From NCBI RefSeq assembly GCF_003594915.1, contig NZ_QZCS01000004.1, forward strand, positions 1-64,000: a DNA stretch of 64,000 nt. Direction: 5' to 3'. Below the pieces are notes generated by a model. That model was not told the DNA's origin, did no database searches, and saw nothing but the letters and a program-made list of their open reading frames with translations. Source of the stretch: Enterobacter chuandaensis (GTDB taxonomy: Bacteria > Pseudomonadota > Gammaproteobacteria > Enterobacterales > Enterobacteriaceae). Shown in pieces: positions 54,312-63,136 of the stretch. How positions within the stretch are numbered: the first letter of the stretch is position 1; each line of letters opens with the position of its first letter. A program made the translations under genes and the position numbers.

Positions 54312-54782
54312 TTACGCGTAGGGGATATTCGCCATCTTCTTATATCTTTCCGGCAGGGCGCTATTCAGGTTAAGTAATTTATCCAGAATATAAAGCGCAG
54401 GCGTTCCCTTTGCGCGCTCTGCTTCGATCAGCGCAGCGCGTAACACATTGGCGGCCGAAGTCATTTTACGGTAGTAATCCTCTGACTCCGGTGTCTTTAC
54501 TTCACCGGACTCGGCGTAACGCCCCCGGGGCCAGTCCGCGAAGTCAGGCTGGGGAAGGAGTCCATCGTCTGTTGGAATATGGGCTGAGAGTAACGCCTCG
54601 GCATTACCGGGAGCGCTCTGGGCAAAGGAGAGCAGGTGCAGTCGATGTATAAATGGCGAAATCGCTTCCGAACGATGACGTTCTGAGGAAAGTAAGGTGA
54701 TTAGCGCAGGTATATGTTCATCAGCGGTGCTTTTTTCTGGTGACAGGGTTTTCATTAAATGGAATAAAACATCGAGTGTCAT
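54312..54782 (-). CDS. Unrecognised cytoplasmic protein
   Basis: 156 residues from the ATG at 54782, which follows GGAGCACCT; an earlier in-frame start lacks such a site. The protein is helical and charged, with no signal peptide or membrane segment (ALITLLSSERHRSEAISPF; YYRKMTSAANVLRAALIEAERAKG). I do not recognise a family. It is convergent with the LysR gene and faces a 292-bp gap that holds its promoter and that of the cupin gene. Confidence 0.6.
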   Translation of the reverse strand: MTLDVLFHLMKTLSPEKSTADEHIPALITLLSSERHRSEAISPFIHRLHLLSFAQSAPGNAEALLSAHIPTDDGLLPQPDFADWPRGRYAESGEVKTPESEDYYRKMTSAANVLRAALIEAERAKGTPALYILDKLLNLNSALPERYKKMANIPYA

Positions 54783-55074
54783 AGGTGCTCCATATCCGCA
54801 CATTTTTATTTATTGTTTTAACGTCGCTATCTGTTTTGACAGCGGTATACCAGGGGTAAATGGATGGTATTTCAGTGCGGTTACGTTTGAAAAACGATAA
54901 ATAGTGGCAGTCAATGTGAGTTTTACTCAACGTGGCGCTCTGGGCCCCCACATTGCAGATCCTCTCACTGCAGCGTTTTGTTGCACAAACGCCATAGCTT
55001 ACCGGCTTTTCAGAATGGTATAACGTCGTGCAGCAATCGGCTTGCCGTTAATCGCCACATCCTCAAAGGCTTAT

Positions 55075-55551
55075 ATGAAACAAATTACCTTAAGTGACCT
55101 GCAGCTGCAGAGCGAGCAGGCTGCACAGTCCCCGCGCTTACGTGCGCATCGTAATTTACACCCTGACCTGAGCGACCCGGTGCAGCGCCTGGCTATCGCC
55201 ATGGAGCCGGGCACCTATGTTCGTCCGCATCGCCATCCGCACACGTTTGAACTGCTGACGGCGCTGAGCGGTCGTTTTCTGGTATTGAATTTTGACGACC
55301 GCGGTAATGTGACCCGGCGCGTGGTGTTAGGTGAAGAGTGCAAGGTGCTGGAGATGGATGCTGGCACCTGGCATGCCGTGCTGTCGCTGGATAAAGGCGG
55401 CGTCATTTTTGAGGTAAAACACGGGGGATACCAGCCTGTTCCTGAGCACGATACCGCCCCATGGGCACCTGCTGAAAACGAACCCGGTACGAAGGAGTTG
55501 ATGGCGTGGTACGCCCGGGCGCAGGTGGGGGACGGCGGTTTTACCCTGTAA
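55075..55551 (+). CDS. WbuC-family cupin metalloprotein
   Basis: 158 residues. Single cupin fold with metal-site histidines in PGTYVRPHRHPHTFELL and a second motif ending MDAGTWHAVLSL, as in the WbuC family, often found near surface-polysaccharide genes. No such genes are nearby here. A role as a sugar-nucleotide or small-molecule isomerase or dioxygenase is possible but unproven. ATG at 55075 chosen with AAAGGC upstream; the earlier frame start has none. Confidence 0.78.
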   Translation: MKQITLSDLQLQSEQAAQSPRLRAHRNLHPDLSDPVQRLAIAMEPGTYVRPHRHPHTFELLTALSGRFLVLNFDDRGNVTRRVVLGEECKVLEMDAGTWHAVLSLDKGGVIFEVKHGGYQPVPEHDTAPWAPAENEPGTKELMAWYARAQVGDGGFTL

Positions 55552-55571
55552 TTTATCTCTGGCGTGCCCGA

Positions 55572-55587
55572 CGCGCTGAAAAGCGCG
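55572..55587. terminator. GNRA hairpin after the cupin gene
   Basis: CGCGCT-GAAA-AGCGCG, a perfect 6-bp stem with a tetraloop, with partial pairing beyond (GTGCC/GGCAC). It lies in the 51-bp gap between convergent cupin and oxidoreductase genes. Confidence 0.55.
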
Positions 55588-55602
55588 ACGGCACCGGATG
55601 CT

Positions 55603-56202
55603 TTACTGAATGTCGCCGAGTTTTTGCAGGAAATCTTCAACCTGCTCAGGCGCAGCCGTGTCTGCCTGGTAAAGGATATCGAGCTTAAGGTTCTTCAACC
55701 CGCAGAAGCCAAATACCCCTTCGATAATCTGCGTCTGAATCGCTGTCGAATAGCCGTGCTTGTCGAATCCGGCGAGATCGCTTCCGCCGGTGGCAATCAG
55801 GCGGACGGGAACGTCCCGTAAGTTGCCCACAATCCGTCCATCGTCGGCCACCTTATACGCCCAGTTCAGAGTTAATACGCGATCGAACCAGCCTTTCAAC
55901 AGCGCGGGGACCGACCACCAGTAAATGGGGAAGACAAACACCAGCATATCCGCTCGCTCGACGCGCTGCTGCTCGCGCAGAATATCGTCGGGAAGCGCGC
56001 TCGGATCGCCGTGATATAAATCCAAATCGGGGCGAGAAAACGCCGGATTAAACCCTTCTGCATGAAGATCGGCGATCTCAACCTGCGTACCTTGCTCGCG
56101 TAATTTACCGGCAATGCGGGCGACCAGCGTATGGGATAACGACGTGTCGACAGGATGAGCCGTCACGATCAGCGCGTTGTTTGTAGCGTGTGTTGCAGAC
56201 AT
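55603..56202 (-). CDS. Flavodoxin-fold NAD(P)H-dependent oxidoreductase
   Basis: 199 residues of the flavodoxin-like fold (MdaB/KefF/NQO group): VTAHPVDTSLSHTL binds FMN/FAD phosphate, and FVFPIYWWSVPALLKGWFDRV is the conserved central motif. Expected to reduce quinones or other electrophiles in the cytosol. It follows the TetR gene (56277-56870) on the same strand with a 74-bp gap containing TTAC-N5-GTAA, so it may be that regulator's target. CGAGGTCGCT precedes the ATG. Confidence 0.87.
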   Translation of the reverse strand: MSATHATNNALIVTAHPVDTSLSHTLVARIAGKLREQGTQVEIADLHAEGFNPAFSRPDLDLYHGDPSALPDDILREQQRVERADMLVFVFPIYWWSVPALLKGWFDRVLTLNWAYKVADDGRIVGNLRDVPVRLIATGGSDLAGFDKHGYSTAIQTQIIEGVFGFCGLKNLKLDILYQADTAAPEQVEDFLQKLGDIQ

Positions 56203-56276
56203 AGCGACCTCGAAGTGGGTGAGAATTTGTATCTATATTACTATTGGTAACTTAGCTGTCAATTCGCTCCCAACGA

Positions 56277-56870
56277 TCATTTTGTGCTATTCGCGTAGGT
56301 CTCCAGCACGCCCGACATCGCGCCGCTGAGCATATCTTCTGCAACATTGCGGGCCAGCACGCCGTTACCGGCGGCGGTGCTGAGCGCATCCGCCGCGCCA
56401 ATGATGGCCGTCAGTGCGGCTTCTCCCTGAACGCCTTTCAGCACGATAAACGGGGAAAGCGCGGTGCGCAGGCAGTCGGCGCACTCGGCCACGCACGCCT
56501 CACGAAACGTCTGCAGCGCGCGGGAGCCGGACAGCGCCGCCGCAATCGGACCCGTTTCAGGCCCGGCGGTAATGGCGCAGTCAATATAGGCAGCGCTGAA
56601 AAAGCGGATCGTTTTCTCCAGCGTTTTGCTGTCGACCGCCAGCGTCTCCCTGAACTTCGCCAGCTGCCGATCGCTATAGTCCTGGTAGAGCGCCATCAGC
56701 AGCCCTTCGCGATCGCCAAAGTGATCGTAGGGAATAGGCTTCGTCACGTTGGCCCGCTCCGCCAGGTAGCCCAGCGTCAGCGCCTCCGTGCCTTGCTGAC
56801 GAACGATTCCGCGCGCCACTTCCAGCAGCTGCACGCGGCGATCCTCTTTTCTTAAGCGCTTAACAACCAT
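56277..56870 (-). CDS. TetR-family regulator
   Basis: 197 residues. N-terminal TetR helix-turn-helix (about 12-58): TLGYLAERANVTKPIPYDHFGDREGLL. The C-terminal domain is variable, as usual in this family. It likely controls itself and the downstream oxidoreductase gene. Ligand unknown. GAGGAAAGC precedes the ATG. Confidence 0.85.
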   Translation of the reverse strand: MVVKRLRKEDRRVQLLEVARGIVRQQGTEALTLGYLAERANVTKPIPYDHFGDREGLLMALYQDYSDRQLAKFRETLAVDSKTLEKTIRFFSAAYIDCAITAGPETGPIAAALSGSRALQTFREACVAECADCLRTALSPFIVLKGVQGEAALTAIIGAADALSTAAGNGVLARNVAEDMLSGAMSGVLETYANSTK

Positions 56871-56959
56871 GCTTTCCTCGGGTCAGTTATCTACTCATGG
56901 TAGTTTACGCGTTTAGGCAGGGTGCTGCACCCGTTGTTTCCCGGAGCGGAACCGGAACT

Positions 56960-57427
56960 TCAAAGCCCAAGTTCGCTCAGAGAAGGGTGATCGTCCGGGC
57001 GTCTGCCCAGCGGCCAGTGGAACAGACGTTCAGATTCTTTTATCGGCATATCGTTTACGCAGGCAAAGCGGCGCTTCATCAGCCCGTCCGGCTCAAACTC
57101 CCAGTTCTCATTGCCGTAAGAGCGGAACCAGTTGCCGGAATCATCGTGCCATTCATAGGCATAGCGCACCGCGATCCGGTTATCCGTGAATGCCCAGAGC
57201 TCTTTAATCAGGCGGTAATCCAGCTCTTTTTTCCATTTCCGCGCCAGAAACGCCTGGGCTTCCTCGCGGTTGGTGGCGAACTCCGCGCGGTTGCGCCACT
57301 GGGTATCCAGCGTATAGGCCAGCGCGACTTTTGCCGGGTCGCGGCTGTTCCAGCCGTCTTCGGCCAGTCTGACTTTTTCGATGGCGCTTTCGTGAGTGAA
57401 GGGCGGTAATGGAGGACGTGTGTTCAT
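56960..57427 (-). CDS. NTF2-like protein (DUF1348)
   Basis: 155 residues matching DUF1348, a nuclear-transport-factor-2/SnoaL fold: an N-terminal helical hairpin ([18 protein letters not shown]) and [31 protein letters not shown]. Such proteins are usually small-molecule enzymes or binders; the function is unproven. It is divergent from a TetR gene with a palindromic operator between, so it is probably repressed by it. GAGGTTATCGCA precedes the ATG. Confidence 0.8.
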   Translation of the reverse strand: MNTRPPLPPFTHESAIEKVRLAEDGWNSRDPAKVALAYTLDTQWRNRAEFATNREEAQAFLARKWKKELDYRLIKELWAFTDNRIAVRYAYEWHDDSGNWFRSYGNENWEFEPDGLMKRRFACVNDMPIKESERLFHWPLGRRPDDHPSLSELGL

Positions 57428-57452
57428 TGCGATAACCTCAGTGTTGAATTAA

Positions 57453-57470
57453 GTAGACAGGTCTGTCTAC
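57453..57470. promoter_or_regulatory. Palindromic TetR-type operator
   Basis: GTAGACAG-GT-CTGTCTAC: perfect 8-bp arms with a 2-base spacer, centred in the 104-bp gap between the divergent DUF1348 and TetR genes. Size and placement fit a TetR dimer site repressing both. Confidence 0.7.
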
Positions 57471-57531
57471 CTGATGTAATGTATGCCTGAAAAATAACGC
57501 TGTCAATATCCGTTTTGAGGCCGTCGAAAAA

Positions 57532-58107
57532 ATGAAATCAGAATCCGCAAGTAACGAAACAAAAGTCAGCGTCAGGGATAAAATATCACTTACGGCGCAC
57601 GATCTGTTTTATTCCACAGGCTTCAGGGCGACGGGGGTGGATACGCTGATTAAGGCGTCAAAAGTCACCAAGGTGACTTTTTATCGCCACTTTCCGAGTA
57701 AAAGTTTGCTTATTCTCGCCTATTTGCACTATCGGCATGAAATATGGATTAGCTGGTTTGAAGCTACGTTACGTCGACATCTGGACGAAGGCGAATCACC
57801 TTCTGATGCGATATCCGCAACGCTTCACGAATGGTTTATCTCACCCGATTTTCATGGCTGCGCGTTTATTAACGCCAGCGCAGAGGCAAAATCCGAAGAG
57901 ATTGAGAATGAAATAAAAGAGATATGCCGAGACCATAAAACAGAAACAAAGAAAAAAATCGAAATGCTCGCCGGTATAACGGATGAAAAGACCTGTAACG
58001 ACATTATGATGCTTATCGATGGGGCTATTATCCATGCCCAAATGGGAATGGATACAGAATCAGTAATAAACGCGTTGAAAACGGGCCTGGAAAAGCTGAC
58101 GGGCTAA
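57532..58107 (+). CDS. TetR-family regulator
   Basis: 191 residues. Helix-turn-helix ATGVDTLIKASKVTKVTFYRHFPSKSLL (about 34-61). The C terminus has the GCAFINASAEAK segment seen in AcrR/YcdC-like TetR regulators of quinone- or electrophile-responsive genes. It faces the DUF1348 gene across a perfect palindrome and likely represses it. Lower GC than its neighbours. Confidence 0.85.
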   Translation: MKSESASNETKVSVRDKISLTAHDLFYSTGFRATGVDTLIKASKVTKVTFYRHFPSKSLLILAYLHYRHEIWISWFEATLRRHLDEGESPSDAISATLHEWFISPDFHGCAFINASAEAKSEEIENEIKEICRDHKTETKKKIEMLAGITDEKTCNDIMMLIDGAIIHAQMGMDTESVINALKTGLEKLTG

Positions 58108-58161
58108 TGACATGACCCTGTGCTTAATCAGCCCTCATCCGGGGCCGATTAAGCACCCGCG

Positions 58162-58941
58162 TTACACCGTCGGGATGGTGCCGCCATCAATGACAAATTC
58201 AGTACCCGTAATACTCGCAGCATGCGATGACGCGAGGAAGACGATGAGGTTAGCCACTTCAATCGGCCTGGCAGGGCGTCCCAGCGGTATTCCACCCAGC
58301 GACTTCATAATAATCTGCTTGCCGCCTTCGTAGTCTGTGCCTGCCTGCGTAGCCAGCCTCTCCGCCAGCGCCACCGCGGCCTCGGTTTCGATCCAGCCGG
58401 GCGCGACGCGTACAACACGAACCCCCTTAGGCGAGACTTCTTTTGAAAGGCTTTTACTGTAGGTCGAGAGTGCCGCTTTAGCCGCTGCATACGCGGTGGT
58501 TGATTCCGGTAACGGCAGTTCGCGCTGAATAGAGGTCACATGAATAATTACCCCGTTTCCCTGAGCAAGCATTCCGGGAAGCAGGGCGCGATCCAGGCGA
58601 ACGGCGGGCAGCAAATTAAGATTGAGCTCCTGCTGCCACGCTTCTTCTCCCAGCGCAGCAAAACCGCCAACGGGTGAAGTGGAACCGCCTGCCACATGAA
58701 TAATCACGTCGACGCCTCCCATCTGTTCCTGAACGGCCGATGCGACCAGGTCACATCCTGCAGTTGTCGTAAGGTCAGCGGTTACGAATGTATCTGCGAT
58801 ATTGACCTCCGGCTCATGGCGCGCCGTGGTAAATACCGTTGCACCAAGTTGTTTTAAAAGCCCGACGACTGCTTTTCCCAGCCCTTTTGTGCCAGCGGTA
58901 ACAAGCACGCGCTTGCCTGTGAAATTAATATCTAATGACAT
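58162..58941 (-). CDS. Short-chain dehydrogenase/reductase
   Basis: 259 residues. The cofactor loop reads VTAGTKGLG, replacing the first glycine-threonine pair seen in TGxxxGxG; Ser in VTSIQRE and the pair YAAAK complete the active site. It could act on a small alcohol, ketone or steroid-like compound. ATG at 58941 chosen (GGAG eight bases upstream); the alternative at 58947 is too near. Divergent from the HxlR regulator gene 89 bases away, so likely its target. Confidence 0.83.
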   Translation of the reverse strand: MSLDINFTGKRVLVTAGTKGLGKAVVGLLKQLGATVFTTARHEPEVNIADTFVTADLTTTAGCDLVASAVQEQMGGVDVIIHVAGGSTSPVGGFAALGEEAWQQELNLNLLPAVRLDRALLPGMLAQGNGVIIHVTSIQRELPLPESTTAYAAAKAALSTYSKSLSKEVSPKGVRVVRVAPGWIETEAAVALAERLATQAGTDYEGGKQIIMKSLGGIPLGRPARPIEVANLIVFLASSHAASITGTEFVIDGGTIPTV

Positions 58942-59030
58942 GACCATAACTCCCGTTATTTACAGTACGGGTATATTCAACATAGACTGAGAAATTGACA
59001 AGTACGCACGAAAAAGTGAGTTACTAAATT

Positions 59031-59408
59031 ATGAGTAAGTTTTATAGTCCGGAATCTGCCGCAAGCGGCGTGGAGCAAGTATTACGGCTGCTCGAAGGCC
59101 GCTGGAAATTAATTATTCTTTTTCATCTTTTTGACGGAAAAGTGCAGCGTTACTCTGATTTCGAAAAACTGATCCCCGGTATTTCCCAGAAGATGCTGGC
59201 GCAGCAGCTTCGACAGCTTGAGTCCGACGGTATCGTTTCGCGGATGGTCTATCCTCAGGTACCACCAAAAGTGGAATATCGACTCACCGAATGGGGGCAG
59301 GCATTATGCCCGGCGCTCGATGCCATGCTGAAATGGGCAGAAAAACGCGAGGATTACGCGAGCCCGGCATCCGATGTAAGCGCTATAAAGATCCCCAACG
59401 GAGAATGA
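59031..59408 (+). CDS. HxlR-family regulator
   Basis: 125 residues, a one-domain winged helix of the HxlR type: LEGRWKLIILFHLFDGKVQRYSDFEKLIPGISQKMLAQQLRQLESDGIV is the conserved core (about 21-70). HxlR-type proteins commonly regulate a divergent oxidoreductase in response to electrophiles; here that is the SDR gene. Candidate sites in the gap (for example around 58995-59025) are not clear enough to call. Confidence 0.87.
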   Translation: MSKFYSPESAASGVEQVLRLLEGRWKLIILFHLFDGKVQRYSDFEKLIPGISQKMLAQQLRQLESDGIVSRMVYPQVPPKVEYRLTEWGQALCPALDAMLKWAEKREDYASPASDVSAIKIPNGE

Positions 59409-59483
59409 CGCCTTAAACTAATGTCATTCGCCGTTCGTTAATGCGGGTTATTAGCATCCCCTCACAGCAGAGCATACTCAGGA

Positions 59484-60272
59484 TTATGGGGATGTCTCTT
59501 TAGAAAGAGGGGGGGCGTCCCGCTGCGCCAGGGACAGCGCGCTGGCGCTGGCGGGGTCGAACAACGAGATGCTCTCAATCTGATTGAGCAAAATCACCTT
59601 TCGGAAAGACATGGCGCTGCGGGGTTCTGAATCGAGCGTGATGTCATGCTCCGCATACCACTTGCTGTAATTATTCTCGATGCGCAGATTCATCGTTTTC
59701 TCGTCTCTGTATCCGCTTAACATCGGGATCAGCACAATATTGGCCGTTTTTTCATATTCCAGCGTCGCGGTGTGGATCATGCCGATGTAAATCCGCCGCG
59801 ACCGGAGCGTCACCTGCGCCAGCTCGCCTTGCTCCATACACTGATACAGCAGCTGTTCAATACCGCTCGACTGGGCAAGACGCTTGTAGAGCTTTTTCCG
59901 GCTTTCACCGTCCAGCCTGGCGCTGCCTGCCCAGTTAGAACGGTAGAGGCAAAACAGGATGGCAAACGCCAGCATCACCACCACCGGCGCCTGAATGCCT
60001 AAAAAACTCCAGTTCATAAAGTCGACTTGCCAGTCGGTATATTTCAGTGAGGCAAAATGGAAAGCGTTGTTGGCGGCGGAAAGGGTGAACAGCAGCAGCC
60101 AGAGTAATCCCGTGGCGATTACGCCCTGCAGAACGAAAATACAGCCGTACAACGCAACGAGAAAATAGACGTCCCAGCCGAAAGAACGCTTGATTTTAAA
60201 GCGGGTCGACAGGTCGCGGCTGGTATACCAGTACCCGCAAACCATCAGCACCATAAATATCGCCGTTCCCAT
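59484..60272 (-). CDS. Membrane protein of unknown function
   Basis: 262 residues. Three predicted membrane helices at about 2-17, 33-62 and 92-110, then a cytosolic C-terminal half rich in charged and beta-forming stretches (RSRRIYIGMIHTATLEYE; YSKWYAEHDITLDSEPRSAM). No family is recognised. It follows the 65-residue gene at 60274-60471: the upstream stop and this ATG are about 2 bases apart, so they are coupled. Convergent with the HxlR gene. Confidence 0.62.
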   Translation of the reverse strand: MGTAIFMVLMVCGYWYTSRDLSTRFKIKRSFGWDVYFLVALYGCIFVLQGVIATGLLWLLLFTLSAANNAFHFASLKYTDWQVDFMNWSFLGIQAPVVVMLAFAILFCLYRSNWAGSARLDGESRKKLYKRLAQSSGIEQLLYQCMEQGELAQVTLRSRRIYIGMIHTATLEYEKTANIVLIPMLSGYRDEKTMNLRIENNYSKWYAEHDITLDSEPRSAMSFRKVILLNQIESISLFDPASASALSLAQRDAPPLSKETSP

Positions 60273-60273
60273 A

Positions 60274-60471
60274 TCAGGCCCTCTTCAGCGTGTTGACGTG
60301 ACGCAGAAAATCCTGCCTCACCTCGTTGCTTTTGTAGTTCACCGACGCGTTCCCGTCCTGGTCGATAATGATGCGATCGCCGTCTTCGACGGCTTCAATA
60401 ATTTCCTGCTGGCTCATTACCTGGAGCAAGGATTCGGGGCTGGAGAAAAGCGAGAGAAAGAAACGTTTCAT
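60274..60471 (-). CDS. Small unknown protein, coupled to a membrane protein gene
   Basis: 65 residues from the ATG at 60471 (AAGGATGCCTGAC in front; an earlier start adds three residues). The sequence is acidic and helical (LQVMSQQEIIEAVEDGDRIIIDQDGNASVNYKS). No domain is recognised. Its stop is directly followed by the start of the downstream membrane protein, so the two probably work together. Confidence 0.6.
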   Translation of the reverse strand: MKRFFLSLFSSPESLLQVMSQQEIIEAVEDGDRIIIDQDGNASVNYKSNEVRQDFLRHVNTLKRA

Positions 60472-60643
60472 GTCAGGCATCCTTATGAATAAAAAGGATA
60501 AGCCTGGAAGATGACGGCTGAGTTTGCCTTAAGGATAACCTGAAAGTGAAAGCGGGGTGGCGGCTACGCCTTACCCGGCCGACAAAACCGTCAAAGGAAT
60601 GAGTTGTCAAATCGTTGATATTTATAGCTAATAAAAAATAAAT

Positions 60644-60679
60644 TTGCACAAACTTGGACAAGTAACATTAATTGTGTAA
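60644..60679 (+). promoter_or_regulatory. Direct repeats upstream of the lipid-modification operon
   Basis: TTGCACAA (60644-60651), TTGGACAA (60654-60661) and TTGTGTAA (60672-60679) form loosely spaced direct repeats of the TTGNNNAA type (10 and 18 bp between starts) just ahead of the NTF2-like gene. They resemble sites of MerR-type light- or stress-responsive regulators in outline only. Confidence 0.25.
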
Positions 60680-60728
60680 GTTTTAATTATGCGATTACGC
60701 CACGTTGTTTACAGCCAGGATGTGACCC

Positions 60729-61163
60729 ATGAGCACTTTGCCCTCTGTCGTGAGTCGGTTTGTTGAGTACTACACCGCACTGGATAGCCAGCCGCCTTCG
60801 GCGCTGGTCGGGCTTTACCATTCGAATGCCGCGCTTATCGATCCGTTTGGCGAACACGACGGCATCTTCGCGCTTCAGCGCTATTTCACCCATCTGCTGG
60901 CTAACGTCGAGCATTGCCGTTTTACCATCGATCCGCCGCTGTGCAGCGGGAACCGGTTCGTTGTCACCTGGGTAATGCACTGGTCGCATCCGCGCATTGC
61001 CGGAGGGGAGCCTCTTGAACTGCCCGGATGTTCGGTAGTGGACACCGAAAACGATCTCATCACGCGTCAGCGGGATTACTACGATGCGGGAGAAATGATC
61101 TACGAACATCTTCCACTGCTGGGCTGGGCGGTACGCGGCGTGAAGCGGAGGGTCAAATCATGA
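60729..61163 (+). CDS. NTF2-like (SnoaL) protein, first gene of lipid operon
   Basis: 144 residues with an NTF2/SnoaL fold: VVSRFVEYYTALDSQPP, YHSNAALIDPFGEHDG and a strand-rich C terminus. In many gammaproteobacteria such a gene opens an operon of SDR, FAD oxidoreductase, DUF1365 and cyclopropane-synthase-like genes, linked to fatty-acid tailoring. Its own role is unproven. CAGGATGTGACCC precedes the ATG. Confidence 0.8.
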   Translation: MSTLPSVVSRFVEYYTALDSQPPSALVGLYHSNAALIDPFGEHDGIFALQRYFTHLLANVEHCRFTIDPPLCSGNRFVVTWVMHWSHPRIAGGEPLELPGCSVVDTENDLITRQRDYYDAGEMIYEHLPLLGWAVRGVKRRVKS

Positions 61164-61879
61164 AGACGGTGCTGATTACCGGCGCAAGCTCGGGCATTGG
61201 CGCGGGGCTGGCGAAGTCCTTTGCCGCTGACGGCTACCACGTGATTGCCTGCGGGCGCGATCCGGCGCGCCTCGAAACGCTGCATCAAACCTGCCCCAAT
61301 CTCACCGTTCGGCTGTTTGATATGACAGACAGGGACGCCTGTCGCCAGGCGCTGAGCGGCGTTTACGCCGATCTGGTTATTCTCTGCGCCGGTACCTGCG
61401 AATATCTCGACGGCGGCGTGGTGGATGCGGCGCTGGTGGAGTGGGTCATGAACACCAATTTTCTCGGGCCGGTGAACTGCCTGGCCGCGCTGCAGCCGCA
61501 GCTGGCTGCCGGCAACCGCGTGGTGCTGGTGAGCTCGATGGCCCACTGGCTGCCTTTTCCACGGGCAGAGGCCTACGGCGCGTCCAAAGCGGCACTGAGC
61601 TGGTTTGCTGAGAGCCTGAGGCTGGACTGGGAGCCAAAAGGGATTGCCGTGACGGTGGTCTCTCCGGGCTTTGTCGATACGCCGCTGACGCGAAAAAACG
61701 ATTTTGCCATGCCCTGCAGGGTGAGCGTCGACGAGGCGGTCAAGGCGATCCGTACCGGTCTGGCGAAGGGCAAAATGCATATCGCGTTTCCGGTCGGGTT
61801 TGGCCTTATTTTGCGGCTGCTCTCCGGGCTGCCTGCGTTTCTTCAGCGCGCGCTGCTGCGCAGGATGGTGCGTTCATGA
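61160..61879 (+). CDS. Short-chain dehydrogenase of the lipid operon
   Basis: 239 residues. Rossmann motif ITGASSGIGAG at about 6-16, Ser in LVSSMAHW and Tyr-Lys in EAYGASK. It starts 4 bases inside the previous stop (ATGA overlap); the longer upstream frame lies in the NTF2-like gene and is not used. Expected reaction: NAD(P)-linked reduction or oxidation of a modified acyl intermediate; the substrate is unknown. Confidence 0.88.
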   Translation: MKTVLITGASSGIGAGLAKSFAADGYHVIACGRDPARLETLHQTCPNLTVRLFDMTDRDACRQALSGVYADLVILCAGTCEYLDGGVVDAALVEWVMNTNFLGPVNCLAALQPQLAAGNRVVLVSSMAHWLPFPRAEAYGASKAALSWFAESLRLDWEPKGIAVTVVSPGFVDTPLTRKNDFAMPCRVSVDEAVKAIRTGLAKGKMHIAFPVGFGLILRLLSGLPAFLQRALLRRMVRS

Positions 61880-63135
61880 ACATTGCGATTATCGGCAGCG
61901 GCATCGCCGGGCTGACCTGCGCCTGGCGCCTGGCAGGGCACCATCAGGTCACTCTGTTTGAAGCGGGATCCACGCCCGGCGGCCATACCGCAACGGTTGA
62001 CGTCTCAACGCCACAGGGCACATACGCGATCGATACCGGGTTTATCGTCTACAACGATCGCACCTATCCGCGTTTTATGGGCCTGCTCAGCGAGCTCGGC
62101 ATCAGCGGGCAAAAAACGCAAATGAGCTTTTCGGTGCACAACCCCGTGACGGGGCTTGAGTACAACGGTCACACCCTGACGTCGCTGTTTGCCCAGCGCC
62201 GAAACCTGGTGAATCCGGCATTCTGGCGGCTCCTCGCGGAGATTGTCCGCTTTAACCGCCTGGCGAAAGCGGCGCTGGGCGGGGAGGTGGACCCGAACGC
62301 CACGCTGCAGACGTTTCTGGACCAGCACGGCTTCACGCCGTTTTTTGCGCGCCACTACATTCTGCCGATGGGGGCCGCCATCTGGTCATCGTCGCTGCAG
62401 GAGATGAAGCGCTTCCCGCTGCCGCTCTTTTTAGGTTTCTTCCACCACCACGGCCTGCTGGATATCACCCAGCGCCCGCAGTGGTACGTGGTGCCGGGCG
62501 GCTCGCGGGAGTATATCCGCGCCATGCTCGACAAGCTGGGCGACCGTCTGAAACTGCATCTCAATTCTCCGGTGCAGCGCGTGAGCCGCCACGCGCACGG
62601 CGTTACGCTTCAGCTCGAAAACGGTAGCCAGGGTTTCGACCAGGTTATTTTTGCCTGCCACTCCGCCACTGCCCTGGCGATGCTTGAGGATCCTACGCCC
62701 GCAGAGCGCGAAGTGCTGGGCGATATCGGCTGGCAGCGCAACGAGGTTGTTTTGCACAGCGATCCGCGCTGGCTACCGGTGCGGCAGCGCGCGTGGGCGA
62801 GCTGGAACTATCGCCTGAGCGCGCAGGAACAGGCCAGCGCCTGCGTCACCTATAACATGAACATCCTGCAGGGGCTGCCTGCGGGCAGCCCGCTGTTCTG
62901 CGTCACCCTGAACCCGGACACGCCGGTGGATGAACGCTTCATCCTGCAACGCTTTGTCTATGAGCATCCGCTGTTTAACCCGCAAAGCTGGCGCGCGCAG
63001 GCGCGGCGCGGCGAGATCAACGGTCAGAACCGGAGCTGGTTCTGCGGCGCTTACTGGTACAACGGCTTTCATGAAGACGGGGTACGCAGCGCGCTGGACG
63101 TGGTCAATGAAATCGCCGCCGGGGAGGGGAACTGA
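61876..63135 (+). CDS. FAD-dependent oxidoreductase (NAD(P)/amine-oxidase fold)
   Basis: 419 residues. N-terminal FAD motif IIGSGIAGLTCAW (about 5-17), GGHTATVD and a C-terminal FAD-contact region FCGAYWYNGFHEDGV. It belongs to the monoamine-oxidase-like group found next to DUF1365 and cyclopropane-synthase-like genes, where members have been connected with furan or cyclopropane fatty acids. ATGA overlap with the SDR gene shows tight coupling. Confidence 0.87.
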   Translation: MNIAIIGSGIAGLTCAWRLAGHHQVTLFEAGSTPGGHTATVDVSTPQGTYAIDTGFIVYNDRTYPRFMGLLSELGISGQKTQMSFSVHNPVTGLEYNGHTLTSLFAQRRNLVNPAFWRLLAEIVRFNRLAKAALGGEVDPNATLQTFLDQHGFTPFFARHYILPMGAAIWSSSLQEMKRFPLPLFLGFFHHHGLLDITQRPQWYVVPGGSREYIRAMLDKLGDRLKLHLNSPVQRVSRHAHGVTLQLENGSQGFDQVIFACHSATALAMLEDPTPAEREVLGDIGWQRNEVVLHSDPRWLPVRQRAWASWNYRLSAQEQASACVTYNMNILQGLPAGSPLFCVTLNPDTPVDERFILQRFVYEHPLFNPQSWRAQARRGEINGQNRSWFCGAYWYNGFHEDGVRSALDVVNEIAAGEGN

Positions 63136-63136
63136 G

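Noticed and set aside
54960..55060. Sequence with GTTTTGTTGCACAAACG that recalls an insertion-sequence end
   Set aside because: No transposase fragment, no matching second end and no target duplication were seen.
56891..56903. CTAC-N5-GTAG near the TetR start, as an operator
   Set aside because: The arms are only 4 bp, so chance is likely; not listed as a feature.
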